From contig JABUUA010000088.1 in assembly GCA_021443405.1 (NCBI GenBank), positions 1 through 6,272 of the forward strand: a stretch of DNA of 6,272 nt, given 5' to 3'. The DNA is from Bacteroidaceae bacterium (lineage in GTDB: Bacteria; Bacteroidota; Bacteroidia; Bacteroidales; Bacteroidaceae). The position numbers and the translations under genes are program-made. Below, in pieces: positions 1 to 6,272 of this stretch; position 1 is the stretch's first letter; every line of letters starts with the position of its first letter. Below the pieces are notes generated by a model. The model had not been told where the DNA came from. It searched no databases and worked only from the letters and a program-made list of their open reading frames with translations.

Positions 1-419
1 CCGCTCTTCGAGATGTTGATGACGCCGAACTGCTTGTCCTTCAAGTATTCGGTGAGCTCGTAGAGATAATCCTCGCCAATGTTGTTGCCGGCAAACAGAA
101 TGTTGGGCGCTTCACCCTTGTTGGTGAGCCAGGCAAAACTGTTGCCGAGCGCCTCTATCACGGCGCGGGCACCTAAGTATGAACCACCGATTCCGGCCAC
201 AATCACCGTGTCGCAGTGCTGGCGCAGCGTGTCGGCACAAGCCTGCAGTTCACCGATGAACTCGGGAGTGATGCTCGAAGGGAGATGCAACCAACCCAAG
301 AAATCGTTACCGGCACAAGTGCCATTCTCCAATGCTTGCTGGGCAGCGGCCACTTTGTCGGCCCAGGCATTTACCTTGTCGGCACTGACGAGTGCCTTCG
401 AAATGTCAAGTTTAATCAT
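1..419 (-). CDS. pgi: Glucose-6-phosphate isomerase, N-terminal part (runs off the left edge)
   Basis: This is the 5' end of a gene read leftward: 139 complete codons from an ATG at 419-417, open to the edge of the window. Phosphoglucose isomerase interconverts glucose 6-phosphate and fructose 6-phosphate in the cytoplasm (glycolysis and gluconeogenesis). The protein starts MIKLDISKAL and contains the sugar-isomerase (SIS) phosphate-binding signature GIGGSYLGARA at about residues 76-86. FAGNN follows at about 109-113, and INISKS at the window edge begins the ISKSGTTTE motif typical of the family. The signature lies near residue 76, far closer to the N-terminus than in the roughly 550-residue E. 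coli enzyme. This indicates the short form (about 450 residues) found in Firmicutes and Bacteroidota. The leader is AG/A-rich with no strong Shine-Dalgarno, and a promoter lies about 35 bases upstream. It is transcribed divergently from clpS. Identification is firm; only the C-terminal two thirds is missing. Confidence 0.97.
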   Translation of the reverse strand, partial: MIKLDISKALVSADKVNAWADKVAAAQQALENGTCAGNDFLGWLHLPSSITPEFIGELQACADTLRQHCDTVIVAGIGGSYLGARAVIEALGNSFAWLTNKGEAPNILFAGNNIGEDYLYELTEYLKDKQFGVINISKS

Positions 420-453
420 TTTATTCTCTTTTTAGAATTGTTAATTTTGACCA

Positions 454-485
454 CAAAGTTACGATTAAATGAGCGAAATGCCAAA
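454..485 (-). promoter_or_regulatory. Bacteroidota-type promoter for pgi
   Basis: On the minus strand a TTTG (485-482) is followed, after a 20-base spacer, by TAACTTTG (461-454). This fits the Bacteroidota housekeeping sigma consensus, a -33 TTTG and a -7 TAnnTTTG about 19-20 bases apart. The predicted transcription start is near 447, giving a leader of about 28 bases before the pgi ATG at 419. Both elements are seen directly; their use as a promoter is inferred. Confidence 0.75.
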
Positions 486-493
486 TTTCTTTG

Positions 494-501
494 TATCTTT
501 G
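494..501 (+). promoter_or_regulatory. -7 element of the promoter for the clpS-clpA-aat operon
   Basis: TATCTTTG matches the Bacteroidota -7 consensus TAnnTTTG exactly and lies 26 bases before the clpS ATG, predicting a leader of about 20 bases. No TTTG sits at the expected -33 position (around 470-474). The only nearby TTTG (490-493) directly abuts the -7 box. The promoter may therefore be weaker than the pgi one, or depend on an activator or an extended -7 context. The region upstream is shared with the pgi promoter, so the two polymerase footprints would overlap. Confidence 0.6.
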
Positions 502-527
502 TGGCTGTATTATGCACACCTTATAAT

Positions 528-830
528 ATGGAGAAACAGCAGACGCAGAACCGCTTTACGCCGAACACCCGGTTTCAGGAACCGCGGCGCTATCAGGTGG
601 TGATGCTCAACGACGACTTCACCACCATGGAATTTGTGGTTCAAGTGTTGGAGACTGTTTTCTACAAGAGTGGCGCGGAAGCCGAGCGCTTGATGCTCGC
701 CGTTCACCAGCAAGGGATGGCGGTGGTGGGGACTTACAGTCTCGATATGGCCCGGACAAAGGCCGACAGAGCTATGCAGATGGCTCGGGAAGAGGGTTTC
801 CCGCTGCAAGTGAATGTGCAACCTGAATAA
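528..830 (+). CDS. clpS: ClpS, N-degron adaptor for the ClpAP protease
   Basis: This 100-residue cytoplasmic adaptor binds proteins with N-terminal Leu, Phe, Tyr or Trp and delivers them to ClpA for degradation by ClpP. It has the usual short flexible N-terminal arm (about residues 1-20) and then the ClpS core from RRYQVVMLNDD onward. Residues known to form the substrate pocket in E. coli ClpS are all present: N28-D29 (N34-D35 in E. coli), the gatekeeper M34 in FTTMEFV (M40), and H60 in LMLAVH (H66). The ATG at 528 is chosen because the core plus a normal arm begins there and it follows a -7 box. The frame stays open far upstream, but that stretch is antisense to pgi and crosses the promoters. 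Its stop is 7 bases before clpA, so the adaptor and its unfoldase are co-transcribed, as in many bacteria. Length and motifs are ordinary and function should be intact. Confidence 0.97.
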   Translation: MEKQQTQNRFTPNTRFQEPRRYQVVMLNDDFTTMEFVVQVLETVFYKSGAEAERLMLAVHQQGMAVVGTYSLDMARTKADRAMQMAREEGFPLQVNVQPE

Positions 831-840
831 GAAAACTATG
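831..840 (+). promoter_or_regulatory. A-rich translation start region of clpA
   Basis: GAAAACT immediately precedes the ATG at 838, directly after the clpS stop. The start of the gene at 3759 is preceded by the very similar GAAAAACT. Such A-rich leaders replace Shine-Dalgarno sites in much of the Bacteroidota, and the shared pattern supports both starts. Confidence 0.5.
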
Positions 841-3045
841 GACCTGAACGATCATCTGAAGAAAACGATAGACCGCGCTGCAAAGATTGCTTTGACCGAC
901 CGCAGCGAATACTTGTGCCCGGAGCACTTGCTCTTAGCTTTGTTGCTGGACAAACGATTCATTATGCATGTGTTGCACGGCGCCAACGAAGCGTCGAACA
1001 TGTTGCGTCAACTGCGTCAGTATCTCGAATCGCAAGATGCTGTTCCCGAGGGACGTAAGTATGAACTGGTCGGTTCGTCTCAAATGAACGAACTGATGTC
1101 GGGCGCTTTTCAGTCGGCCGTTGGGGCTTCTGCGCCGGAAGTCGGACTGCAACACGTTCTTTTTTCCCTTTCGCAACTCGACGATTCTCTGGCTGCCACG
1201 GTGTTGTTGAGCGCTTTTGAGGGCGACCGCGCCGCGCTCATGAGCAGTGTGGTTCAGGCCTATGGAGCGGAAGAGGGCAGAAGTGCAGGGAAAGACTCCG
1301 ATCCGATGCAAGAACCTTGGCGACAGTTTGTTCTGTGCATGAACGAACAGGCGGAGTCGCACTGGCCGTTGGTGGGGCGGCGTGAGGAAATGGACCGCGC
1401 GTTGCAGGTGCTGTGTCGCTGCCAGTGCAACAATGTGTTGTTAGTGGGCGAGCACGGAGTGGGCAAGACCGCAATGGCGTGGGGCTTGGTGCAGCGCATT
1501 AAGAGCGGTCGTGTTCCCCGCCGCTTCCGGAAGTCGAAGGTCTATCAACTCAATGTCGGCGCGCTGCTCGCCGGGGCCCAATTCCGTGGCGATGTGGAGA
1601 AACGTCTGGGCGCTGTCCTCGATGGATTAGTGGCTGAAAAACAAGCCATTCTCTATGTGGACGAACTTCACGCCTTGGTCGGCGCCGGTCAGAACGGCGA
1701 CGGAGGCATGGACGCCACTCAGTTCTTGCGTCCTTATCTCGAGGACAATCAGTTGGCCGTAGTGGCCGGCACTACTCATAACGAATTGGACCGACGTCTC
1801 GCAAAGCGGCGGTCGTTACTCCATAGCTTTCAGCAGATTCCCCTCGCCGAACCGTCGGACAAGGAGGCCGAGGCCATCTTGGCGCAAGTGGCTCCGCATC
1901 TCGAGGATTATCACCGTCTGACCTATCAGGAAGGAGCGCTCGCCGAGGCAGTTACGTTGGCTCGTAAGCACATTACCGACCGCTTGTTGCCGGCTAAGGC
2001 GATTGACTTGCTGGACGAGGCCGGCGCGTGGCGTGAATTGCATCCGGGGCGGGCTCCGCAGGTGGTGGACTCGAGCTTGTTGCGACAGACTGTCGGTCGG
2101 ATGACTCATCAGAAAGCAGATTTGCTGCAGACCGCCAACAATTCCGGATTGCAGACGCTTACCCAGCGCGTTACCAATCAGATATACGGACAAGATGAAG
2201 CAGTGCTCCAAGTGGTGCAGAGTGTGGAACTGGCGAAAGCAGGACTGCTCGAGGACGACAAACCCATGGCGTCGCTGTTGTTCGTGGGGCCCACGGGAGT
2301 GGGAAAAACCGAGGTCGCCCGCGTGCTGGCCAAGGAATTGGGCGTGGCGTTAGTTCGCTTCGATATGAGCGAATATACCGAGAAACACACGGTGGCCAAG
2401 CTCATTGGTTCACCCGCTGGTTATGTGGGTTACGACGACGGCGGTTTGCTCACCGACGCCATCCGCCATACGCCGAACTGTGTGCTGTTGCTCGACGAAA
2501 TAGAAAAAGCTCATGCCGATGTCTATAACATTCTCTTGCAAGTGATGGATTACGCCCGGCTGACTGACAACCGCGGTCAGAAGGCCGATTTTCGTCAGGT
2601 GGTCATCATCATGACCAGCAATGCCGGCGCACAGTTTGCCAGTCAGGCGGCATTGGGTTTTGGCGGGGGAGTGTCGAAGGGTCAGGCCATGCTGGCGCAG
2701 GTGAAGAAAACGTTCAAGCCCGAATTCATCAACCGCTTGTCCAGCATTGTTGTTTTCAATGAGATGGACCGAACGATGGCCGGTTTGATTTTGGACAAGA
2801 AGTTGCGTCAGTTGCAAGAGCGGCTCAAGCGGCGCAACGTGAAACTGAAACTCTCTCGCGAGGCGCGGAATCAACTGCTCCAGTGGGGTTTCACCCAGCA
2901 ATATGGCGCTCGTGAGATGGACCGCGTGATTCGTCAGCGCCTCACGCCGTTGCTGATGCAGGAAATTCTTTACGGCTCGTTGCAGCAGGGCGGACAGGCA
3001 AAAGTGGACGTGGAGAACGGCGAACTTCGTTTAGCGGACAAATAG
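838..3045 (+). CDS. clpA: ClpA, ATP-dependent unfoldase of the ClpAP protease
   Basis: This 735-residue Hsp100/AAA+ protein forms a hexamer that unfolds substrates and threads them into ClpP. It has a Clp N-domain (about 1-140, ClpS docking) and a D1 ATPase with Walker A GEHGVGKT (204-211), Walker B YVDE (273-276) and pore loop AQFRGD near 249. A short linker without a ClpB/ClpC middle domain follows. D2 has Walker A GPTGVGKT (484-491), Walker B LLLDE (550-554), pore loop GYVGY (528-532), sensor-1 TSN (593-595), an arginine finger in FINR (R633) and sensor-2 GAR (690-692). LGF at 606-608 sits where E. coli ClpA has its ClpP-binding IGL loop, arguing for ClpA and against ClpB. The ATG at 838 is preferred over 814 because the Clp_N domain begins there and 814 would overlap clpS. 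Oddity: in D1 the paired arginine fingers (RRF in E. coli) are replaced by HSF (329-331), and nearby EKD and PDKA motifs read AKR and PAKA. Confidence 0.97.
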   Translation: MDLNDHLKKTIDRAAKIALTDRSEYLCPEHLLLALLLDKRFIMHVLHGANEASNMLRQLRQYLESQDAVPEGRKYELVGSSQMNELMSGAFQSAVGASAPEVGLQHVLFSLSQLDDSLAATVLLSAFEGDRAALMSSVVQAYGAEEGRSAGKDSDPMQEPWRQFVLCMNEQAESHWPLVGRREEMDRALQVLCRCQCNNVLLVGEHGVGKTAMAWGLVQRIKSGRVPRRFRKSKVYQLNVGALLAGAQFRGDVEKRLGAVLDGLVAEKQAILYVDELHALVGAGQNGDGGMDATQFLRPYLEDNQLAVVAGTTHNELDRRLAKRRSLLHSFQQIPLAEPSDKEAEAILAQVAPHLEDYHRLTYQEGALAEAVTLARKHITDRLLPAKAIDLLDEAGAWRELHPGRAPQVVDSSLLRQTVGRMTHQKADLLQTANNSGLQTLTQRVTNQIYGQDEAVLQVVQSVELAKAGLLEDDKPMASLLFVGPTGVGKTEVARVLAKELGVALVRFDMSEYTEKHTVAKLIGSPAGYVGYDDGGLLTDAIRHTPNCVLLLDEIEKAHADVYNILLQVMDYARLTDNRGQKADFRQVVIIMTSNAGAQFASQAALGFGGGVSKGQAMLAQVKKTFKPEFINRLSSIVVFNEMDRTMAGLILDKKLRQLQERLKRRNVKLKLSREARNQLLQWGFTQQYGAREMDRVIRQRLTPLLMQEILYGSLQQGGQAKVDVENGELRLADK

Positions 3046-3054
3046 GCAGTTCTT

Positions 3055-3723
3055 ATGGTTTTTCGCATCGGAAAAGAACTTTCATTTCCTCGTCCCGAAT
3101 TGGGCGACGATAACGGTTTGTTGGCGGTCGGTGGCGACTTGAGCATCGACCGCTTGCTGTTCGCCTATAGTTACGGCATTTTTCCGTGGTATCCTTTTCG
3201 CGACGAAACCATAGAGTGGTGGTGTCCGATGCGTCGTTTTGTCATCTTTCCCAGCGAAATACACATTTCCCATTCCATGCGGTCGCTGATGAACAAACAG
3301 CGCTATCGCATTTCCTTCAACGAGGCTTTCTCGCAAGTTCTCGACGGTTGTGCCGAAGAGCGGGAACGCGAGGAAGGAGCGTGGCTCGGTCCGCAGATGA
3401 AAGAAGCTTACTCGCGTCTCCACGAACAAGGTTTTGCCGCCAGCGTGGAAGTGTGGGAGGGCGACGCTCTGGTAGGCGGGCTCTACGGCGTCACGCTCGG
3501 CAGTGTGTTCTACGGCGAGAGCATGTTCTCCCGAATGCCCAGCGCCAGCAAGTTGGCGCTGATTCATCTGGCCCGAACTTTGCAGACGTGCGGCGGAGAA
3601 CTCATCGATTGTCAGTTCGAGACGCCTCACCTCCGAACGATGGGCGGTCGTTACATCTCTTATGCCGAGTATATGAGGATTGTCAATCCCCAGTATCGAT
3701 GTAATGAACAACTTGAGGAATAG
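3055..3723 (+). CDS. aat: Leucyl/phenylalanyl-tRNA--protein transferase
   Basis: Aat transfers Leu or Phe from aminoacyl-tRNA to the N-terminus of proteins beginning with Lys or Arg, creating the primary N-degrons that ClpS recognises in the cytoplasm. The 222-residue protein is of normal length. It shows GLLAVGGDLS (21-30), YGIFPWY (40-46), W110 in GAWLGPQM, GGLYGV (141-146), GESMFSR with E155 (154-160), and LIDCQ with D185 and Q187 (183-187). These match E. coli W111, E156, D186 and Q188, which line the active site. The C-terminus extends about ten polar residues past the usual end. The start ATG is 9 bases after the clpA stop, so it is translated from the same message as the adaptor and unfoldase that act downstream of it. 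This operon position independently supports the function. No missing catalytic residue was seen. Confidence 0.97.
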   Translation: MVFRIGKELSFPRPELGDDNGLLAVGGDLSIDRLLFAYSYGIFPWYPFRDETIEWWCPMRRFVIFPSEIHISHSMRSLMNKQRYRISFNEAFSQVLDGCAEEREREEGAWLGPQMKEAYSRLHEQGFAASVEVWEGDALVGGLYGVTLGSVFYGESMFSRMPSASKLALIHLARTLQTCGGELIDCQFETPHLRTMGGRYISYAEYMRIVNPQYRCNEQLEE

Positions 3724-3758
3724 CTATTAACGAAAAACCTTTTATCCACAGAAAAACT
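3724..3758 (+). other. Short gap between aat and the glutaminase-like gene
   Basis: These 35 bases are AT-rich and end in the A-rich leader GAAAAACT before the ATG at 3759. I see no hairpin with a U-tract and no TAnnTTTG promoter element here or in the last part of aat. The next gene may therefore be read through from the clpS operon, or use a promoter I cannot recognise. Confidence 0.4.
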
Positions 3759-6224
3759 ATGAAAGATTCTCTCTTTCCCTCGAATCTGCTATCGATGAAG
3801 CGGACAATCGTCGCCGCCTTGCTGCTCTGCGTGAGCTTCGCTGTCCGGGCGCAGCGTCCTGAGTTCTTCCGACCTTATGCCTCCACCCAACTGCGCTTGC
3901 CTGCAGTGCCGATTATCGTCAACGACCCCTATTTCTCTATTTGGTCGCCTTACGACCGACTGACCGACGGCGTGACCCGCCACTGGACCAACGATCCGAA
4001 ACCCATCCTCGGTCTGCTGAGGGTGGATGGACAGGAATACCGTTTTATGGGGGAGCGGGAAGCCGTGCTGCAGGCCGTAGCCCCGATGGCCGACGAAGAG
4101 CGGTGGGAGGGCCGAGTTGCCTACCAACAACCTTCTGACGATTGGGCGCAGCCCGACTTCGACGACAGTCGGTGGGCAGTGGAACGCGCCGCCTGGGGGT
4201 CGCCCGACCTTGCCCATATTTCCCATCGCTGGGACGCGCTTGAAAGCGACATCTTCATCCGTCGTGAGGTGAATCTCTCCGCGGAACAACTGGCCGAAGA
4301 CCTTTGGCTCAAGTATTCCCACGACGATGTTTTTCAACTCTATGTCAACGGTACATTGGTGGCGAATACGGGCGAGACGTGGGTCAACAACGAGCTGCTG
4401 CAGCTTGACGCTCGCTTGAAGGCGCTACTCCGTCCGGGGCGCAACATCATCGCCGCCCACTGCCACAACACCACGGGTGGCGCCTATGCCGATTACGGCC
4501 TCTTTACCAACGTGGCTCCCAAGGCTCAAACCTTGCTGGCCGAGCAGAAAAGTGTGGATGTGCTGGCTTGTAACACCTATTACACCTTCAAGGCGGGGCC
4601 CGTGGAACTCGACCTCGTGTTCTCGGCTCCTATGCTGATAGACGACTACGACCTCCTTTCCACGCCCGTCAACTACATTTCCCACCAAGTCCGCTCCACC
4701 GATGGGCGGCCGCACGACGTAGCTATCGAATTCCAGACATCTCCGTTGCAGGCGGTCAATTCTTCTGAGCAACCCACCGTGGTGGAGGAGGGGAGCGCCG
4801 ATGGAGTTCACTATCTGCGCACCGGAACGGTGGAACAGCCCATTCTTGCTAAAAAAGGCGACGGCATCTGCATCGACTGGGGCTACCTCTATCTGCCGGC
4901 CACCAATGGCGAAGTGAGCGTTCTTGCCACTCCCAATCGTCCCACGCTCAGTTACATCCATCGCTACGGCCGGGTGAAGGAAGGGCGCAGTTTCCTGATG
5001 ATGGGTTACGACGAGGTGCAAGACATCGAATACATGTTCCACCGCTACAAAGCCTACTGGGCCCACGACGGACAAGTCACCATCACGCAGGCCTTCCGCC
5101 AGATGGCGGAGCGCTACACGGCCATCATGCAACGCTTGCGCCAGTGGGACAAAACCATCTACGACGACGGCTTGAAGGCGGGCGGGCGCGAGTATGCCGA
5201 GATGCTGAGCGGCAACTACCGACTGGTGATGGCGGCTCACAAGTTGTTCCGCGACAAGGACGGCCAGCTTCTTTGGTTCTCGAAGGAAAACAACTCCAAC
5301 GGAAGTGTCAACACCGTGGACCTCACTTATCCCGAGTCGCCTTTGTTCCTCGCCTACAATCCCGAGTTGCAGAAAGCCATGATGACCAGCATTCTCGTAT
5401 ACAGCCGTAGCGGTCGGTGGACCAAACCCTTTGCCGCACACGACATCGGCACTTATCCCATTGCCGACGGACAGACCTACGGAGCTGACATGCCCGTGGA
5501 GGAGGCGGGCAATATGCTGACACTCTGCGCCATGCTCTGCAAACTCGACGGAAACACGCTCTACGTCGACCCTTACTGGGAGATACTGACCACTTGGGTT
5601 AATTATTTAGCGGAGAATGGTCAAGACCCTGACAATCAACTATGCACCGACGATTTTGCTGGTCATTGGGCCCACAACTGCAACCTCTCCCTCAAGGCCA
5701 TCTGCGGAGTGGCAGGTTATGCCGAGATGGCGCGGATGAAGGGCGATGTGGCCACGGCCGACCATTATCTGGGTGTGGCCCGCTCGATGGCCCGGCAATG
5801 GGAGGAACAGGCCCTCGACGGCGACCATTACCGCCTTGCCTTCGACCGCCCTGGAACGTGGAGTCAGAAGTACAACATCGTGTGGGACAAACTGTGGAAT
5901 CTCGGTCTGTTCTCGCCCAAAGTCTATGAGCGCGAACTCCGTTACTACCTCGGTCAGCAGCACACCTACGGACTGCCGCTCGACTGTCGCCGCACTTACA
6001 CCAAGAGCGACTGGATTATGTGGACGGCGGCGCTGTCGCCCACGCAGTCCATGTTCCGTCAGTTCATGCTCCCCGTCTATCGTTACATCCACGAGACTCC
6101 CTCGCGCGTTCCCCTGAGCGATTGGCACGAGACCGACGACGGCCGCAGCGTGGCCTTCAAAGCCCGCAGTGTTATCGGCGGCTACTGGATGCGCGTGTTT
6201 GCCGATAAGTGGGCGAAGCAGTGA
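3759..6224 (+). CDS. Exported glutaminase A (GtaA)-family protein with inserted galactose-binding-like domain
   Basis: This 821-residue protein is predicted to be secreted. Signal peptide MKRTIVAALLLCVSFAVRA is followed by Q, with a likely signal peptidase I cut after A31. A DUF4964-like segment (about 43-105) contains DPYFSIWSP and LLRVDGQEYRFMG. A beta-sandwich resembling the sugar-binding domains of GH2 enzymes is inserted at about 118-252 (DDWAQPDFDDSRW, YVNGTLV, LRPGRNIIA). DUF5127 (about 255-430), DUF4965 (about 435-610, FSKENNSNGS, MPVEEAGNML) and DUF1793 (about 615-790, CTDDFAGHW, DWIMWTAAL) follow. Fungal members are salt-tolerant glutaminases converting glutamine to glutamate and ammonia. 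The C-terminal part is an alpha/alpha hairpin barrel like many glycosidases, so the bacterial substrate is uncertain. The ATG at 3759 has an A-rich leader like clpA; the ATG at 3795 would give a more standard signal peptide of 19 residues. A mature N-terminal Gln is common in Bacteroidota exports. Its link to the N-degron genes is positional only. Confidence 0.88.
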   Translation: MKDSLFPSNLLSMKRTIVAALLLCVSFAVRAQRPEFFRPYASTQLRLPAVPIIVNDPYFSIWSPYDRLTDGVTRHWTNDPKPILGLLRVDGQEYRFMGEREAVLQAVAPMADEERWEGRVAYQQPSDDWAQPDFDDSRWAVERAAWGSPDLAHISHRWDALESDIFIRREVNLSAEQLAEDLWLKYSHDDVFQLYVNGTLVANTGETWVNNELLQLDARLKALLRPGRNIIAAHCHNTTGGAYADYGLFTNVAPKAQTLLAEQKSVDVLACNTYYTFKAGPVELDLVFSAPMLIDDYDLLSTPVNYISHQVRSTDGRPHDVAIEFQTSPLQAVNSSEQPTVVEEGSADGVHYLRTGTVEQPILAKKGDGICIDWGYLYLPATNGEVSVLATPNRPTLSYIHRYGRVKEGRSFLMMGYDEVQDIEYMFHRYKAYWAHDGQVTITQAFRQMAERYTAIMQRLRQWDKTIYDDGLKAGGREYAEMLSGNYRLVMAAHKLFRDKDGQLLWFSKENNSNGSVNTVDLTYPESPLFLAYNPELQKAMMTSILVYSRSGRWTKPFAAHDIGTYPIADGQTYGADMPVEEAGNMLTLCAMLCKLDGNTLYVDPYWEILTTWVNYLAENGQDPDNQLCTDDFAGHWAHNCNLSLKAICGVAGYAEMARMKGDVATADHYLGVARSMARQWEEQALDGDHYRLAFDRPGTWSQKYNIVWDKLWNLGLFSPKVYERELRYYLGQQHTYGLPLDCRRTYTKSDWIMWTAALSPTQSMFRQFMLPVYRYIHETPSRVPLSDWHETDDGRSVAFKARSVIGGYWMRVFADKWAKQ

Positions 6225-6272
6225 GAGAGGAAGTTGGTGACGGACCGTCTGATCACCACGCTCTCGGCCGAC
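6225..6272 (+). other. Unassigned 3' flank
   Basis: The last 48 bases follow the stop at 6222-6224. No ATG, promoter element or terminator is visible. The frame in register with the upstream gene stays open after the TGA to the window edge, reading about 16 residues (ERKLVTDRLITTLSAD) with TTG (6234) and GTG (6237) triplets after an AGAGGAAG stretch. A minus-strand frame is also open. Too short to call either. Confidence 0.3.

Larger units (their letters stand above)
451..504. repeat. Inverted repeat made by the two divergent -7 boxes
   Basis: The left arm CCACAAAGTTA (451-461) and right arm TATCTTTGTGG (494-504) are reverse complements with one mismatch in 11, including an exact 8-base CCACAAAG/CTTTGTGG match. 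The centre lies near 477. Each arm contains the -7 element of one of the two divergent promoters plus the three bases downstream. The symmetry may just reflect two similar promoters facing away from each other, or the shared GTGG extension may be a binding site. The sequence alone does not decide. Confidence 0.6.

Noticed and set aside
216..527. In-frame upstream extension of clpS by about 104 residues
   Set aside because: It lies antisense to pgi and across both promoters, and ClpS proteins have only a short arm before the core. The ATG at 528 gives a normal 100-residue protein.
814..837. Earlier ATG for clpA adding eight residues
   Set aside because: It would overlap clpS by 17 bases and add MCNLNKKT before the point where the Clp N-domain begins. 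The ATG at 838 has the A-rich leader.
3082..3711. Open frames opposite and in an alternative frame within aat
   Set aside because: They overlap a gene with all catalytic motifs of Aat and show no recognisable domain, promoter or leader of their own.
3813..3854. Possible lipoprotein signal around Cys24 (LLLC) of the exported protein
   Set aside because: The residue before Cys is Leu, not a small residue as a lipobox needs, and Cys sits in the middle of the hydrophobic core. A signal peptidase I site at AVRA-Q fits better.
4425..5441. Long open frame of 338 codons on the minus strand inside the glutaminase-like gene
   Set aside because: The translation resembles no family I know and is explained by codon bias in GC-rich coding DNA. 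The plus-strand frame has clear family motifs throughout.
6236..6257. Inverted repeat GGTGA...TCACC after the last gene as a terminator
   Set aside because: The stem is only five pairs with a 12-base loop and no following T-run, so it does not look like an intrinsic terminator.

Overview
The window looks like chromosomal DNA of a member of the Bacteroidota, most likely a Bacteroidales/Prevotella-type bacterium with moderately high GC. The pointers are promoter elements of the Bacteroidota form (TAnnTTTG), A-rich rather than Shine-Dalgarno leaders before the start codons, a short-form glucose-6-phosphate isomerase, and an exported glutaminase-A-family protein of the kind common in this phylum. 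The assignment rests on sequence character only; there is no rRNA or other definitive marker.

Layout: the left edge (1-419, minus strand) holds the first 139 codons of pgi, a glycolytic isomerase that runs off the window. A 108-base divergent intergenic region (420-527) carries a good promoter for pgi and a TAnnTTTG element for the rightward genes. The two -7 elements are near-perfect mirror images. Rightward come clpS (528-830), clpA (838-3045) and aat (3055-3723), with gaps of only 7 and 9 bases, so almost certainly one transcription unit. After a 35-base gap without a visible terminator comes a large exported protein of the glutaminase A (GtaA, DUF4964/DUF5127/DUF4965/DUF1793) family (3759-6224). 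The last 48 bases hold nothing that can be called.

How the genes fit together: clpS, clpA and aat encode the bacterial Leu/N-degron pathway apart from the ClpP peptidase. Aat adds Leu or Phe to proteins with N-terminal Lys or Arg, ClpS captures proteins with the resulting bulky hydrophobic N-terminus, and the ClpA unfoldase feeds them to ClpP. The ClpP-docking tripeptide of ClpA and the substrate-pocket residues of ClpS are intact. The main oddity is in ClpA: the first ATPase ring has lost the paired arginine fingers and several neighbouring conserved residues, while the second ring looks fully canonical. The second oddity is the glutaminase-like protein, which carries an inserted sugar-binding-like beta-sandwich of roughly 130 residues. 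No mobile element, CRISPR array, tRNA or rRNA was seen, and no wholly new system is evident.
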